DNA from: Larus michahellis
Lineage: Eukaryota; Chordata; Aves; Charadriiformes; Laridae
Length of the DNA: 64,000 bases
Direction of reading: 5' to 3'
Assembly: GCF_964199755.1 (NCBI RefSeq)
Contig: NC_133906.1
Coordinates: forward strand, 12,152,001-12,216,000
Positions 38,001 to 46,582 of this stretch are shown one piece after another; positions within the stretch are counted from its first letter, which is position 1, and each line of letters opens with the position of its first letter. The position numbers and the translations under genes were made by a program. Below the pieces are notes generated by a model. The model was not told the origin of the DNA. It was given only the letters and a program-made list of their open reading frames with translations, and made no database searches.

Positions 38001-39461
38001 GGAGGGGGGTCTCAGGGCCACCCTGCCACACTTCGCAATGGGAAAACCTAAGAGAGGAGCTCCCGAGAGATGTCTGGTTTTGATGTGTGATCCACCCAAG
38101 ATGACTTAGCGAGGCCACAGAGATTCCCCGGGATACACACAGCAGCCTGTACCGGCAGGACACAGGGGTCCTCTCCAGCTCCACAGCAACACCCGCGCAT
38201 AGGTACCCCCAGCACCCAGGTGAGAAAACCTGTCCCGTGTCTGCCTGGAAATTTATAGCTCTGCAATTCTGAAAAATGCTCTGAGATTTACCAGCCATTT
38301 GAGCCAGGCTTTTGAATATTATGAAGAGGTTTGTAGAGACATCGTACAGAATAGTTCAGGTGGGAGAAATGTAAATCCAGGAGTATGATGCAGGAAAGGT
38401 GAAGCCACAAGTCAGTCTCTACCCCAAATTCAATCTGAGCCAAGCTCCTTTAACAGGTCTAATATCATGTCCTCATTATTTATGAAAAGCTTTTGTACTG
38501 TTAAAGGAAATGACAGAAACAACTTAGAATTTTAGATGAGCTAAGTCAATCATCCCTAGATAAAGTCAGTAAGTCAAGTTTAATATTTTTCACTAGTGAA
38601 CCTCAAAGTATTCTGCCAGGGACATAAGCATCATTAGGCGCTCTCCTTTTTTCAATAGTTGGGGAAACTGAGGTGCAGCGACGGCAAATACCTTTCTCCA
38701 CCTCTAACAGTTACAGCTTTGCAATTACTGATTTCATTGCTGTCAGTCAAAAATCAGTATATTGCCCGAAAGTTGAAGGGCCTGAAATGTGCCCTAAAAG
38801 CCAGGAAGCACCTGAAAACTCCTGAGGAAAACAGCTGCTATGGAGTTTTTCCAAGGAGAAGGGCGGGCTGGTTTTGTCTCAGCCTGAGAGCCAATGCAAT
38901 TACTGTTGTGATGAACTCAAAATAGTCAAATATCACAAGGAAATAACAGCCGGATTTGCAAACAAAGCGATCTCTCATACTTCAAACATTTCTGCAATAC
39001 TGCTAACAGGAAAGTTTCATAGCTCTTGGCACATGACAAGAAAGCTTTCTATGCTCACAGACAGAGTAAAGGACATGGATGCTCCTTACCCCTTCCATGT
39101 GGATCCTGGGATTTGTCGCCAGCCGGTGCTGATGAAGTTGCAGTGCCCTGGGGACTCTCCTGAGGGAGGCAGGGGAGGACAGGACCCCTGACCTCTGGAT
39201 CGAGCCAAACCTGGTAACGTTTTGTCCACACCGGACTCCATCCAGGAGGCGAATGAGGAGCAGGTTGGAGGGCAGCTGCTCGATGCTGCAGAGGACGAGG
39301 GTCCTGCACTCGGGGCACCGGAGCTCCTTCTGGGATTTCAGGATCCTCTGCAGACAGGGTTTGCAGAAAGTGTGCTGGCACGGTAGCACCTTCGCTGTGG
39401 CATCGAGCTTTTCAAAGCACACAGGACACTCCAACAGGTCAAGGAGAGCTAAGTCATCCAT
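1719..39461 (-). CDS. SH3RF2: SH3RF2 gene, coding span (RING E3 ligase with SH3 domains)
   Basis: SH3RF2 (PPP1R39) is a POSH-family scaffold with a RING ubiquitin-ligase domain and three SH3 domains; it binds protein phosphatase 1 and acts in JNK/PAK survival signalling in the cytoplasm (family knowledge). The order seen on the minus strand is RING, SH3-1, first half of SH3-2, damaged second half of SH3-2, linker exons, SH3-3, Ser/Pro-rich tail, and an RVxF-type PP1 motif (KTVRF) in the last exon. Coding exons are 39461-39090, 22699-22430, (19298-19208 damaged), 17274-16951, about 8385-8303, 7981-7811, 5666-5446, 3328-2961 and 2012-1719. Phases at every proposed junction agree, giving 2103 bp (700 aa) without the damaged exon; the human protein is 729 aa from memory. 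SH3RF2 rather than SH3RF1/3 is chosen from the RING N-terminus ([18 protein letters not shown]) and the C-terminal match. From memory, a deletion in this gene has been linked to growth in selected chicken lines. Confidence 0.93.
2961..3328 (-). CDS. SH3RF2: SH3RF2 penultimate coding exon
   Basis: The acceptor ttcttgctccccag is followed by two bases completing Asn, then [32 protein letters not shown] and, near the end, [14 protein letters not shown]. These blocks are shared with human SH3RF2 and the stretches between them vary. The exon is 368 bp (2 + 122 codons) and ends GAG AAG|gtacgg in phase 0. It is Pro/Ser-rich and probably disordered, serving as a scaffold tail. Confidence 0.92.
4932..4990. 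repeat. Perfect 19-bp inverted repeat (hairpin) in an SH3RF2 intron
   Basis: The left arm at 4932-4950 is ggggattaaccccccaggc; the right arm at 4972-4990 is its exact reverse complement. The 21-base spacer 4951-4971 is C-rich. Each arm carries GGATTA/TAATCC, the core site of K50 (OTX/PITX/CRX-type) homeodomains. It lies in the intron between the exons at 5446 and 3328. No flanking target-site duplication or terminal repeat was noticed. Confidence 0.9.
5446..5666 (-). CDS. SH3RF2: SH3RF2 exon after SH3-3 (Ser-rich region)
   Basis: The acceptor ttcctcttccatttcaaacag precedes G AAA TCC, completing the split Arg codon. The exon carries the conserved string [19 protein letters not shown] and PRQSRPLKP, then ends RGRGSTRK plus one base at donor A|gtaagtg (phase 1). 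Its length of 221 bp fits the phases on both sides. The region is Ser/Arg-rich and probably disordered; no catalytic domain is seen. Confidence 0.93.
5667..7810. other. SH3RF2 intron between SH3-3 and the Ser-rich exon
   Basis: Intronic sequence with no recognised gene or CR1 copy. It has a short G-run near 6322-6333 and AT-rich stretches around 7117-7180. Confidence 0.6.
7811..7981 (-). CDS. SH3RF2: SH3RF2 exon: SH3-3
   Basis: This exon encodes one complete SH3 domain: [20 protein letters not shown], then DGWLRGMS and VGIFPSNYV. The ALYDY-like start, the acidic RT-loop, the tryptophan and the final GIFPSNYV are all present. It begins with one base completing a split codon (acceptor ctctctccccag) and ends in phase 2 (TTC AG|gtctgg). 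The next exon supplies the missing base of an Arg codon. SH3-3 is thus intact, unlike SH3-2. Confidence 0.95.
8303..8385 (-). CDS. SH3RF2: SH3RF2 short linker exon before SH3-3 (probable)
   Basis: After a good acceptor (ctttgccttaggacag) the minus strand reads [13 protein letters not shown], then [12 protein letters not shown]. This resembles the human linker around VSPGHSTAVVSLPGSQQHLSAN. The start is phase 0, as required by the exon at 16951, and ending at 8303 gives the phase 2 required by the SH3-3 exon. The length of 83 bp fits the family (about 92 bp in human by my reconstruction). The weak point is the donor, TT|gtcgcc, which is far from consensus, so the 3' boundary is uncertain. Confidence 0.55.
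8386..16950. other. SH3RF2 intron between linker exons
   Basis: About 8.6 kb of intron with no CR1 tail recognised. Simple-sequence pieces are an A/CA-rich run at 10267-10312, T-runs near 8956 and 13465-13482, and a short CA repeat at 16496-16516. A perfect TTAACCGGTTAA palindrome lies at 14227-14238. A strong-looking minus-strand acceptor near 13770 has no fitting exon behind it. Confidence 0.6.
14227..14238. promoter_or_regulatory. TTAACCGGTTAA palindrome, Grainyhead-like site
   Basis: A perfect 12-base palindrome whose core AACCGGTT (14229-14236) equals the dimeric Grainyhead-like (GRHL) consensus. It lies within an SH3RF2 intron. Use as an enhancer element is inference; a single site can arise by chance. 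Confidence 0.35.
16951..17274 (-). CDS. SH3RF2: SH3RF2 linker exon (after SH3-2)
   Basis: The exon has 108 codons and phase 0 at both ends (acceptor tgtctcttccag, donor CAG|gtaggg). It opens with PNTTARQLL and carries the strongly conserved block [16 protein letters not shown] followed by [10 protein letters not shown], both characteristic of SH3RF2. The segment is basic and Ser-rich, predicted to be disordered between SH3 domains. Because it starts in phase 0, it can join directly to the SH3-1 exon at 22430 and keep the frame if the damaged exon between them is skipped. Confidence 0.93.
19208..19298 (-). pseudogene. SH3RF2: Decayed SH3RF2 exon for the second half of SH3-2
   Basis: After an acceptor (cacctgcccttcag) the minus strand reads [15 protein letters not shown], which aligns with the family's DDIITVISRVDENW. 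A different frame then gives [14 protein letters not shown], matching LGDKVGIFPILFVE. The conserved LGDK begins 7 bases after the W codon instead of the expected 12, a net 5-base deletion. The retained frame ends at TGA 19244-19242. The expected donor after GTG GAG is missing; a G-run follows and the nearest GT is at 19203/19202. Conserved SH3 residues are also changed (VISRV to VPGSA, GIFP to GTFS). It sits in the right order between 22430 and 17274. Either the exon is dead and skipped, or the assembly is wrong here; the several independent defects favour decay. Confidence 0.75.
19299..22429. other. SH3RF2 intron between the SH3-1 exon and the decayed exon
   Basis: Intron holding the CR1 copy at 20196-20675 and a G-rich run on the plus strand at 22275-22300 that could form a G-quadruplex. 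No other gene is seen. Confidence 0.6.
20196..20675 (-). mobile_element. CR1 LINE 3' end, minus sense, with 127-codon ORF2 remnant
   Basis: On the plus strand this begins agaatcatagaatcatag and ggttggaagggacctt, the reverse complement of the CR1 3' end. The minus strand keeps an open frame at 20671-20288 (127 codons) with the CR1 ORF2 C-terminal pattern: [11 protein letters not shown], then [20 protein letters not shown], then [13 protein letters not shown]. It is 5' truncated, as is usual for CR1. It sits in the SH3RF2 intron just upstream (in SH3RF2 sense) of the decayed SH3-2 exon. Confidence 0.95.
22430..22699 (-). CDS. SH3RF2: SH3RF2 exon: SH3-1 and first half of SH3-2
   Basis: The exon has 90 codons and phase 0 at both ends (acceptor ttctcatcccacag, donor AAG|gtacca). 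Residues 127-182 of the joined protein form SH3-1, with the ALYTYRG start, the DENWYLGE tryptophan turn and a GVFPASSV end, all intact. From about residue 190 a second SH3 begins ([13 protein letters not shown]) and stops at CLTFHK, in the middle of the fold. In the family the remaining half comes from the next exon, which is damaged here (19208-19298). A G/C-rich run lies just downstream at 22275-22300. Confidence 0.95.
25630..25762 (+). mobile_element. CR1 3' tail fragment, plus sense
   Basis: The fragment reads caaggccaggttggacgggg, then gtggtgggaggtgtccctgc, ending ggtcccttcccacccaaacc and gtgattctatg, the CR1 3' end. Only the last 130 or so bases are recognisable. It is inside the first SH3RF2 coding intron, opposite to the gene. 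Confidence 0.9.
27176..27262 (-). mobile_element. CR1 3' tail fragment, minus sense
   Basis: The plus strand shows atagaatcacagaatcccag and ggttggaagggacctcaagg, then gatccaacctttcttggc. This is a short, diverged 3' end of a CR1 copy in minus orientation within the SH3RF2 intron. Confidence 0.85.
28275..28295. repeat. Poly-A run
   Basis: About 21 consecutive A residues followed by GA-rich sequence, a simple repeat in the SH3RF2 intron. Confidence 0.9.
30385..30640 (+). repeat. Ancient MIR/L2-like interspersed repeat remnant (tentative)
   Basis: The pattern tgctgtgccgggcgctgggc, later gggagtgacctgcccggagg, then gacagatctgggagcac and tgctcctgac follows the old MIR/L2-type consensus (gtgacttgcccaaggtcac, then gcagagctgggaatagaac). 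It is strongly diverged, so the family name is uncertain. Confidence 0.4.
31823..32290 (-). mobile_element. CR1 LINE 3' end, minus sense
   Basis: The plus strand begins tcatagaagcatagggttgg and continues through cagggacacctcccaccaca to cctccagccctccc near 32230. The minus-strand frame shows [20 protein letters not shown] and [20 protein letters not shown], the CR1 ORF2 C-terminal region. It closely resembles the copies at 52524-53402 and 60650-61083 but is inverted relative to them. Confidence 0.93.
32824..32932. repeat. Degenerate minisatellite, about 25-32 bp unit
   Basis: Repeated variants of gggatggtgccggtggccgt appear about four times (ggtggtggcggccatgaggg, ggtgccggtggccgtgaggg, gcgctggtggctgtggaggg, ggcgctggcc). 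It is an imperfect tandem array in the SH3RF2 intron. Confidence 0.7.
33598..33680 (+). repeat. Possible ancient repeat end
   Basis: The string cacagtgccttgcacagtgg followed by agtcctcatgc resembles the widespread old element reading cagtgcctagcacaatgggg. This is a single short match, so it is tentative. Confidence 0.3.
38640..38712 (+). repeat. Possible MIR-like remnant
   Basis: The string ttggggaaactgaggtgcag followed by cgacggcaaatacctt resembles the MIR core (gaggaaactgaggctcagag). It is short and diverged. Confidence 0.35.
39090..39461 (-). CDS. SH3RF2: SH3RF2 first coding exon: RING finger
   Basis: This exon has 124 codons starting at ATG 39461-39459. It contains a complete C3HC4 RING with metal ligands C12, C15, C28, H30, C33, C36, C49 and C52, followed by the POSH-family segment LLDGVR. 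The RING recruits E2 enzymes for ubiquitin transfer. After residue 80 the sequence is less conserved, then ends with RIHMEG next to a clean donor (GGG|gtaagg) in phase 0. The next exon opens with VPRAKALY, the expected continuation. The start is supported by family alignment and by an acceptor 85 bases upstream (39546) that gives a short 5' UTR piece in the same exon. Confidence 0.95.
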
Positions 39462-39546
39462 CTTCAGTGGAGAGCTCCGTCACGAGCGGAGCCGGAGCCA
39501 TCCACATGCCACATCCACCGGAGCGGGCTGAGCCGCCTTCCTGCGC
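39462..39546 (-). other. SH3RF2: SH3RF2 5' UTR part of the RING exon
   Basis: Reading the minus strand, gcggttcttgcag is a good splice acceptor that ends just before 39546. The 85 bases from there to the ATG would be 5' UTR in the same exon. This implies at least one noncoding exon further upstream (above 39547), which I could not place. Confidence 0.5.
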
Positions 39547-39727
39547 CTGCAAGAACCGCACCAAAATCCCGGACTCAGACAGCTATCCTGCGCGGAGAGA
39601 GAGGGAGGAGGGAAAAAGAGCAGAACTTGACTGCTGGAGTATGTAATACATCCCACCTACATTGCAAAGCAGTGCCTCACCAGCCAATTTGCAAATGTAT
39701 ACTTTGCGCTCACATCCAAGTTTGAAG

Positions 39728-39744
39728 TGAGTCACTGTGACTCA
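39728..39744. promoter_or_regulatory. Two AP-1 type sites in inverted arrangement
   Basis: TGAGTCA (39728-39734), spacer CTG, then TGACTCA (39738-39744) are two full AP-1/TRE heptamers. They lie about 270 bases upstream of the SH3RF2 RING exon, in its likely regulatory region. Function is inference. Confidence 0.45.
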
Positions 39745-40113
39745 GTACGCGCGAGGGGACGGCGTTGGGGCTGACGCCAGAGGCAGGAGCCCCAGGTCCT
39801 GCTGGCCGGGCAGCCCGATCCCGCACTCGGCCGGGCAGCGCTGGCTGCAGCAGCACAGGTGTGCGCAGCCTCGCTCACGCTGCACGCAAAGTTGTCTTCA
39901 ATGCTCCCCACTCTGCGGATCATAACTGACAGGACAGGAAAAAATTTACCAGCTCAGGAGATGAGAGTCCCTGATAAACATCAGACTGGACCTGTTTACG
40001 CGCGGCTCCGGCTGAAAGCAGCCGCTCACGGTACACATCCCTCGCACACCTACACGCCGCCTCCTTTTTCAGATCCGTCCCGATTAAGCTCGCTCTCTGC
40101 CCGTTTTGACAGC

Positions 40114-40124
40114 AGTTCTATATA
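40114..40124. promoter_or_regulatory. TATA-like element upstream of SH3RF2
   Basis: The sequence ttctatataaagccc holds a strong TATA match (TATATAAAG) on the plus strand and a weaker one (CTTTATATAG) on the minus strand. It lies about 570 bases above the first recognised SH3RF2 exon, in a stretch with several CpGs. The orientation and gene it serves are unknown. Confidence 0.25.
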
Positions 40125-41280
40125 AAGCCCTCCAAACACAAACACTCTCTGGAGGTACCTGGCAGAGACGCGAGGCGCTCCGCAGTGCCATCCTCGCCCG
40201 GTTTGGCTGCCTCAGCTCTCTGAAGCAACCCAAGACGATTATTCCTCCCACAGCCTGAAGTCACTCAACCTGTTCAGCTCCCCCGGCGCTGCACGCTGCC
40301 TGCATCTGAAGCGCACACCACCTCGGGATTCAAGTCCAGACTTGCGGCGGGTGCGTGGCCCCGCAGCGCAGACGGGAGGCCCTGCGCCCGCTGCGTGCTG
40401 GGGGCACCGATGGCAGCCTTCGCACGGGGACCTGCCGCGGCGGCTGCTGGGACAGGCAGCGTGTGCCAGACCTGACCTGGCCTCGGCTTTCTGCACCCAG
40501 TGCTCGAAACAGGGAGTGACCGCTCCAGCCGCTCATTCCTGCGGATGCTCACCTCGAAAGCAACTGCTCCGTGGGACAAGAGGGAAAAATCGAAAAGGGA
40601 GTGTTTGTTAGCAGGGTCGGGGCTGACTCCCCGTGCAACTTCCAGCGCCATCCCTACGGCTCCAGCAGCTCCCAGCTGTTCCCGCTCCTGTGCTGGTGGG
40701 GCGATGGGTTCTGTGCTGGGGCGAGATGCCACAACCGGGTGCTGAGTACGTCCAGCTCCCAGCACCGCTCCCCGCGGGAAGCGCGCCCATGTGCTGCAGT
40801 GAGACCTAAACCCAACAACAGCAGCGGGCGTTTGACCGAGCACCTTCTCACCCCAGCGAGGCACTGGCTATGGCAGGGGAGGGCCAGGGGGCATTTCATG
40901 GTATCTGTAATTTGCATTCACTTTATCAGCTGAATTCCTATCTCCATTCCTGTCCTGCTCACACATACTGATGGATTGCCTAAGGAGAGAGCAGTAGATG
41001 TAGCGAAGATCCAAGATAGTTTTCCTTACCACCCCTGCCATATCTCAGTCCTGTGTTTACAACCTAAAAGCACTACAGATTTTAGAGGAGAATGCTGCAA
41101 ATCTGCAGGAATGGCTTCTACTTGATCCTCTCCCAGATAATGCCATCAGACTGCACATATGTCCTGTCTATTTCTCAGCAGGACTAGTTCAGAAGTACAG
41201 AGTAGAAATAGTTAATGTGTTTTTTTTTTTTCAAAAGTCCCCCCTCCCCATCCCCTGATTTTGTCAAAACAAAGTTTTTC

Positions 41281-41302
41281 CTTTTTTTTTTTTTTTTTTT
41301 TA
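41281..41302. repeat. Poly-T run
   Basis: About 20 consecutive T residues, preceded by a shorter T-run at 41219-41232 with a C-rich stretch between them. Confidence 0.9.
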
Positions 41303-42261
41303 AATGGTGGCCATTTGACTAAATTAAAGTGTTGACAAACATCTTCAGGATAATGCAAGGAACCAGTGACCTCACTCTGTTTCATCTCAAGTTTCCTTTT
41401 ACTTTGGTATTTCTTTGTAGTCTGTCGTATGTTGATTTGTGCCTGGCTGACTGAGTGCACAGTTTTTAATGAATGATGTTGCAAATAACATTATCTCATC
41501 TACTGGAATTTTTAAATGCAATGCATGACATAAACTACATTGAAAACAAAGGTTTTGAAGGTTGTTTTTCTTTTTAGCATATTCTTCCGTATTTGTGCTC
41601 TGTGATTAACACTCATGTTGTATTTTCATCTGGTTAGAAAGGAAACAGGATTATGAAATCCCTTGCAGTGGGCAGGAGGTGGAAATGAAGCTGACCTGCT
41701 GGTTTTGTGCACGCCAGTTAATGCTAATCTCCGATCAAATCTGTTTTGTGAGTACTTCAGTTTTTCCTAAACTTTAAGGGCCAGTCCGCTTTCATTGTAC
41801 TATCCAAACAACAGACGGGACTGAAACTCAGCGGTCACTGTCCCAGCGCCCGGCTGCCCTGTGGGGCACCTCCAGAGGGCCCCGGCCGGGGGACCCAGCG
41901 GTGCTGGGCACACTTGGGGGGTCCAGGGGGGTCCAGGGCTTTGGAGAGGTCCAAGGCAGCAGTTAGTCTTTGGGCTCCCTGAGGGGCTGGGTCTCACCCT
42001 TCTTCGGTGATGAGTGGCCGTGGAAGCCGTGCAGTGCATCCCTTCGGAATGCCAATGTGTGAAAGCTCTGGGCAGCCTTTTCCCGTGACGCTGGGAGCGG
42101 CTCCAGCCCACCCCTGCCTGCCCGGGGCATACAGGCTGCGGGTCGCCAAGGCAGGGACGGGGGCTTTTTCCAACCAGGAGTTTCTAAATTGCCTGGTACA
42201 GCGAGGCTCTGATCTTGATTGCAGTCTCTGGGTTCTGCTGCAATATAAAAGCCAATGATGC

Positions 42262-42500
42262 TAACACTTAGCATTTATATAACACTTTAAATCTTCAAAG
42301 CACTTTCCAAATGCTAATTCATCTGTGGAACGCCCCTCGGGCTAAACATCACCCCCACTTTACATGGAGAAAACCAGGAGACGAGGCCACACAGCATATC
42401 AATGTCCAATTTGGGATCGGGATGTGAGGCTTTCCTGGTTCTCCACTTAACGCTCAGACCATCCCATTGAACTTTATTATCTGCCACCGCCTCTCCCTTG
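42262..42500 (+). repeat. Ancient interspersed repeat remnant (MIR/L2/CORE-SINE type)
   Basis: The pattern cttagcatttatataacact and aatcttcaaagcactttcca, then cccccactttacatggagaa and gaggccacacagcatatc follows the order of an old vertebrate repeat (tttatatagcactttcatct, caaagcactttacaaac, ccattttacagatgaggaaa, ggtcacacagc). It is diverged but collinear over about 200 bases. Confidence 0.55.
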
Positions 42501-43549
42501 CAATGCATCTCGTAATTGGGGTTAAAAAATAAAGGCAGAGCTAGAGAGCTGCTAGTCCTTCCCTTTCATTTAAAAAGTCTCTGTTTGATGCCGATGTTGT
42601 AATTAACTCCAGGCTGGATGCAGCGGGGAGCCCGGTCTGGAGGACTCTGCTCCGCAGGCAGCTGCCAGCACTGGGCACGGCCAGCGTCGCCTGCTGCCGC
42701 CCCGGTCCCGCCGGGTGCAGGAGCCCTCTTCGCCTTACCCGTGGAGGGATGCCTTGTGCCAAAGGGATGAAACTGCTGAAATACGTATTGCGAGAGTCTT
42801 TTAATCAAAGTGGTTTATCATGAAGCTGGAAATCGGGAAACAACATTGAGAGCAGAAATAGTTCTGCTCCGATGTGCCCGTCCTCTCTTCGGGGCCGAGC
42901 GGCTGTGCACACATGTCTCTCCAGGGAGCTGCGACCCTCAGCTTCCCCCACCTCCAAAGTTGACTCAGAAAAGAGCTCAAATGGATCCCAAATCAAACAG
43001 TAAATACACTTTGTCCCCATCGTACCCCAGTGGACAGGCGGAGCATGCCCAGCCCTGCAGGAACTCTGCCGGGGACTCCTTTGAGAGAAGGCTCGCTGCT
43101 GTCAGCCATGGCGCCCGATCGCGAACGAACGGTGTCACTCCCGAGAGCACCAAGGGCTTACAGCGGTGTTTCTTGCTGCTGACTCCGAGGCTCGGCACGG
43201 CGTGCCATGGTGAGAAGCGGGAGGTGCCTGGTGAGAGCCCCCGTCTCTCCCACCACCTGGCTCCAAACCTTCCTCCGCTTGGTTTCTCTGGGAGAAAATC
43301 GGACAGATTTCGGTGTTTACCTGCGTGTGTGCGGCTCCTCCTCCCGCTTTAACACCAGCTCCTGGCTGTGAGTTTCTAACACATAAATACACTGGTGAAA
43401 AAAGTACTCCCTTTACCAGCATTGAGTTTCACCGATTTTAACACTGTTGGTTATTATTCTGGAGGTCTAACGTATAAACAAGCTTTGCATTTAATACCTT
43501 TAGATCACAAAGAACTCCATGAAGTTGGATATAACTACTGTTGTTTAAA

Positions 43550-43632
43550 GAGGGGGAAAAACAGAGGTGGGGTGACTCTTCAAGGTCATAAAAGCAGTCA
43601 GTGGCAGAGTGGGGAAGGGAGCCTGCATCAAA
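43550..43632 (+). repeat. MIR-like repeat fragment
   Basis: The strings gaggtggggtgactcttcaa and ggtcataaaagcagtcagtg followed by gcagagtggggaaggg parallel the MIR 3' region (gtgacttgcccaaggtcaca, gctagtaagtggcagagccg). A second such copy within 1.3 kb of 42262-42500. Confidence 0.5.
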
Positions 43633-46542
43633 TAACCTCCTCACGGAGCTCTGTGACCTTCAGTCTTCTGGCTGAAACTATGGAGATGTTAGAGCATCCA
43701 TGTCTCCACTCTTTCTTGGGAGTCACTCTGGAGGGAGCATTGCCCTCCAGGACACCGTGTCCTCCAGGCTGGCTGCCCTCCTGCCATCTGTGCGTGGTGG
43801 CTCTCCGGCAGGACCCACATCCCGCGTGGGTCTGGCGATGGGCTCCTGAGAAGTCCCCTGTGGCACAGTGCTGGTGGGGCAGCTCTCCTTTCTGCGTCCC
43901 TCTGGGCTCTCTGCTCGAAATAACTGCGATGAATAGTGTCAGCAAGCGAGAGGAGCTTCTCCCCTCACCTGGTGTGCTCTGGACTGTCCTCCTCACCCCG
44001 TCCTTCATCCCACCATGCCAGCCCAGTGCCCAGGCAGCCGACCCCGCAGGCATCGGGGACCCCGTGCCCCCCACAAGTGCCACAGGGGCACCGGGCTGCG
44101 GTTAAAGGTGCTCTGTAGCGCTGCTGGGGACGGGGAGCATGTGCCTGGAGAGGGCAGGGGCTCGGCAGTGCTTCCCGGGGGGCTGCAAAACGCCTCTGCC
44201 GCCCTGCACCTTGCAGTGGATGCCACACGCCTCCGCCACCGGGGAAGAGGGACCTTTCAGGCTGTTTTTAGCTCCTGGAGGGCAGGGAGAGGGGGTGCCT
44301 CTTACAAGCTGCTACGAATTATAGATCTGAAGCTACAGCTTGTCCTCCTACCCACCTACAAGCACAACGCCCGGTGTTGCTGCTGAAAGGGGGTGAACGA
44401 CAGGTCCTGCCTGTGCCTCTGGACCCCGAGGGCTGGGACAGGGAGTGGCGTGTCTGTGTGACCCCCCCCCCGGCTCGGGGTCGCTCTGCCGCTCAGCTCC
44501 CCTGCGGCCAGCGCGGCATCGGCCAGCACGGCATCGGCCACCGCGAGCGTCTGCGCATGGCTGCAGCGGTGGGTTTAGTACACATGCTCTAATCAAATTT
44601 AGAGAAGCTGCACATTTAGTAAATACATTGCGTTTGCTTGAAGACATAATTAGGCCAGCGTGACTCTGCAGGGATGTGCACAGCACGGGGGCCTGCAGCC
44701 TGCAGAGCAAAAGCCTCCCTAAAATCTTCCATCTCTCAAATCCACCCCTGGTCCCCCCTGCCCCGTCCCAGGCGGGCAGCCTTGCTCCTGCCAGCCCGCT
44801 TCCTGCCCCCGGGGGGGGCACACGGCAGGGACGAACCCACCGGCAGCTGGATACTATGTATTGCCTTCACGTTTTTCCCTTTCAGGAGGTACGTATCAGC
44901 TGGCCGATAAAAGCCAAACACTGAGAAACCATCTATACTTATGTAAGAAGCTTGGTTTAGAGAGATGTTTATTAGTCTTTTGTGTTTATTAATTAACACG
45001 AGGGCTTCAGACAATTCTGAAGGAGCTGGAGCAGAGTGGTGCCTATCCAGAAATAGAGAAGTATTTTTAAATGTAATTTATTCAGTGATTTTCCTTAAGA
45101 CAGATTGTTATGTGTTTGTTGATGTGTCATTAGAAGTAGCCGGTGGTGGAGCTGGGCCAAGCAGCAGTGATCAGACAGGCATCGTCCTCCTTGCACCCAG
45201 GGAGGTCACCCGGACCTCCTCCTCCTCCTCTTCCTCCTCCTGCCACCTGGTCTCTGCACAGGGCAGCAGCCGCAGCCCAAGAAGGGAATGGGTGTGATTA
45301 AGGTTGACATCAGGCTTGTGAGAGTTTGGACCAGACCCAGGAGAGGCTTTGGCAGCTCTGAGTTAGCAGCTGCGAGGTCTGAGCTCGGGCACCGGGTCCT
45401 GAGTGGGTGCAGCTGGCAGGCGATGGGGTGACACTGCCACCTCCCCCGAGGACAGATGCCCTGACTGCTGTCTGCATGGGTGACGGGGCTTCAGCAGGAG
45501 GAGACAAGAGCCATTCGTCAGGCTGCTGCATGGCCTGGCGTTGGCAGTTCCTCCTGGGCAGGGAAGGGCACTGGGCACCCCCAGTTTGGACCTTAAGCCG
45601 CCTTTCACAGCCTCCAGGCAGATGGTGGCCCCTCCAGCAGACTGTGCCCCAGGTGCCCCGGCACCAAAGCCGGGCCGGCCAGAAGAGGTGGCTGCTGCCA
45701 GCCTCTGCTCCATGGTCCTGCCATGGCTCTGCCTCTCTCTGCGGTCTGGTACATCCCTCCTTTCTGCCTTTTTTTCCCTGCAGCGCAATGAAGAACCACA
45801 GAACACCAAGCACTAAATCCTGCTCCACTGGTGTTTGCCTGATAAGGGCTGAATCCGCACGGATGCAATTTCCATTTTTTAAGACAAGAAGAAATAAGGG
45901 TTTCCAAGTAGCGATAGACCCGAGCACCACCTAACAGGCCTTTGAAAGCTGCTTTGAGCACTTCCCAGCTGTTCTTCACACAGCTCTGACCATAGAAAAT
46001 GTCAGGCTTCAGTTACCTAATTAAACACAGATGCAAATAACAACCCCGCTTGCAAGGATACATCACCCTTTAGTGTTCCCAGGTGCTTCTAGCCAGGAGC
46101 GAGTGCCACAGCCCAGAGCAGGGCAAAGACAACGAGGTTATAAATACTGCTCTCAGAAGGCTGCAGCTCCAGGCGTGGAGGGGGCAGCTGTGGTGCAGCA
46201 GGGGGAGTGTGGAGGGGGTAAGTGTTTACCAGACTGCTGCAAGTGTACCTCTGCTTTATGGAATCAAGGAACAATTGGTTCAGCTATTTACTGCTACTTT
46301 GTTTGATGACGCTGTGATTTGGGGGATGGCAGTTCCAAGTTTGCCTCCCTGCTGGCTCCTGCTTGCAGAGCAGGGCTCCTCCTGGAAGGGGGTCTGGAGA
46401 GCAGGACCCAGGCCGCTCGTGAGCCCAGCGAAGAAGAGCGTAGTGGAAAGGCATGGCAGGGTCAGAGTCATCGTGGTAGAGTTACTGCATGGTGGCAGAC
46501 CAGTTTCCATGTCTGCAGGCACCTGGGAGCTGTATCTCAGCC

Positions 46543-46582
46543 ATGGTACAGAGCAGTGTCCCCAGGTACAGAGCAGTGTCCC
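46543..46582. repeat. Two-copy 20-bp tandem repeat
   Basis: The string ggtacagagcagtgtcccca is followed at once by ggtacagagcagtgtccctg. It is a local tandem duplication in intergenic DNA. Confidence 0.9.

Larger units (their letters stand above)
22700..39089. other. Large first coding intron of SH3RF2
   Basis: A 16.4-kb intron between the RING and SH3-1 exons. It contains CR1 fragments at 25630, 27176 and 31823, a possible ancient SINE remnant near 30385-30640, an A-run at 28275-28295 and a degenerate minisatellite at 32824-32932. Open frames in it look like chance. Confidence 0.7.

Noticed and set aside
42810-43352. 180-codon plus-strand open frame
   Set aside because: No known motif; sits between ancient repeat remnants and looks like chance.
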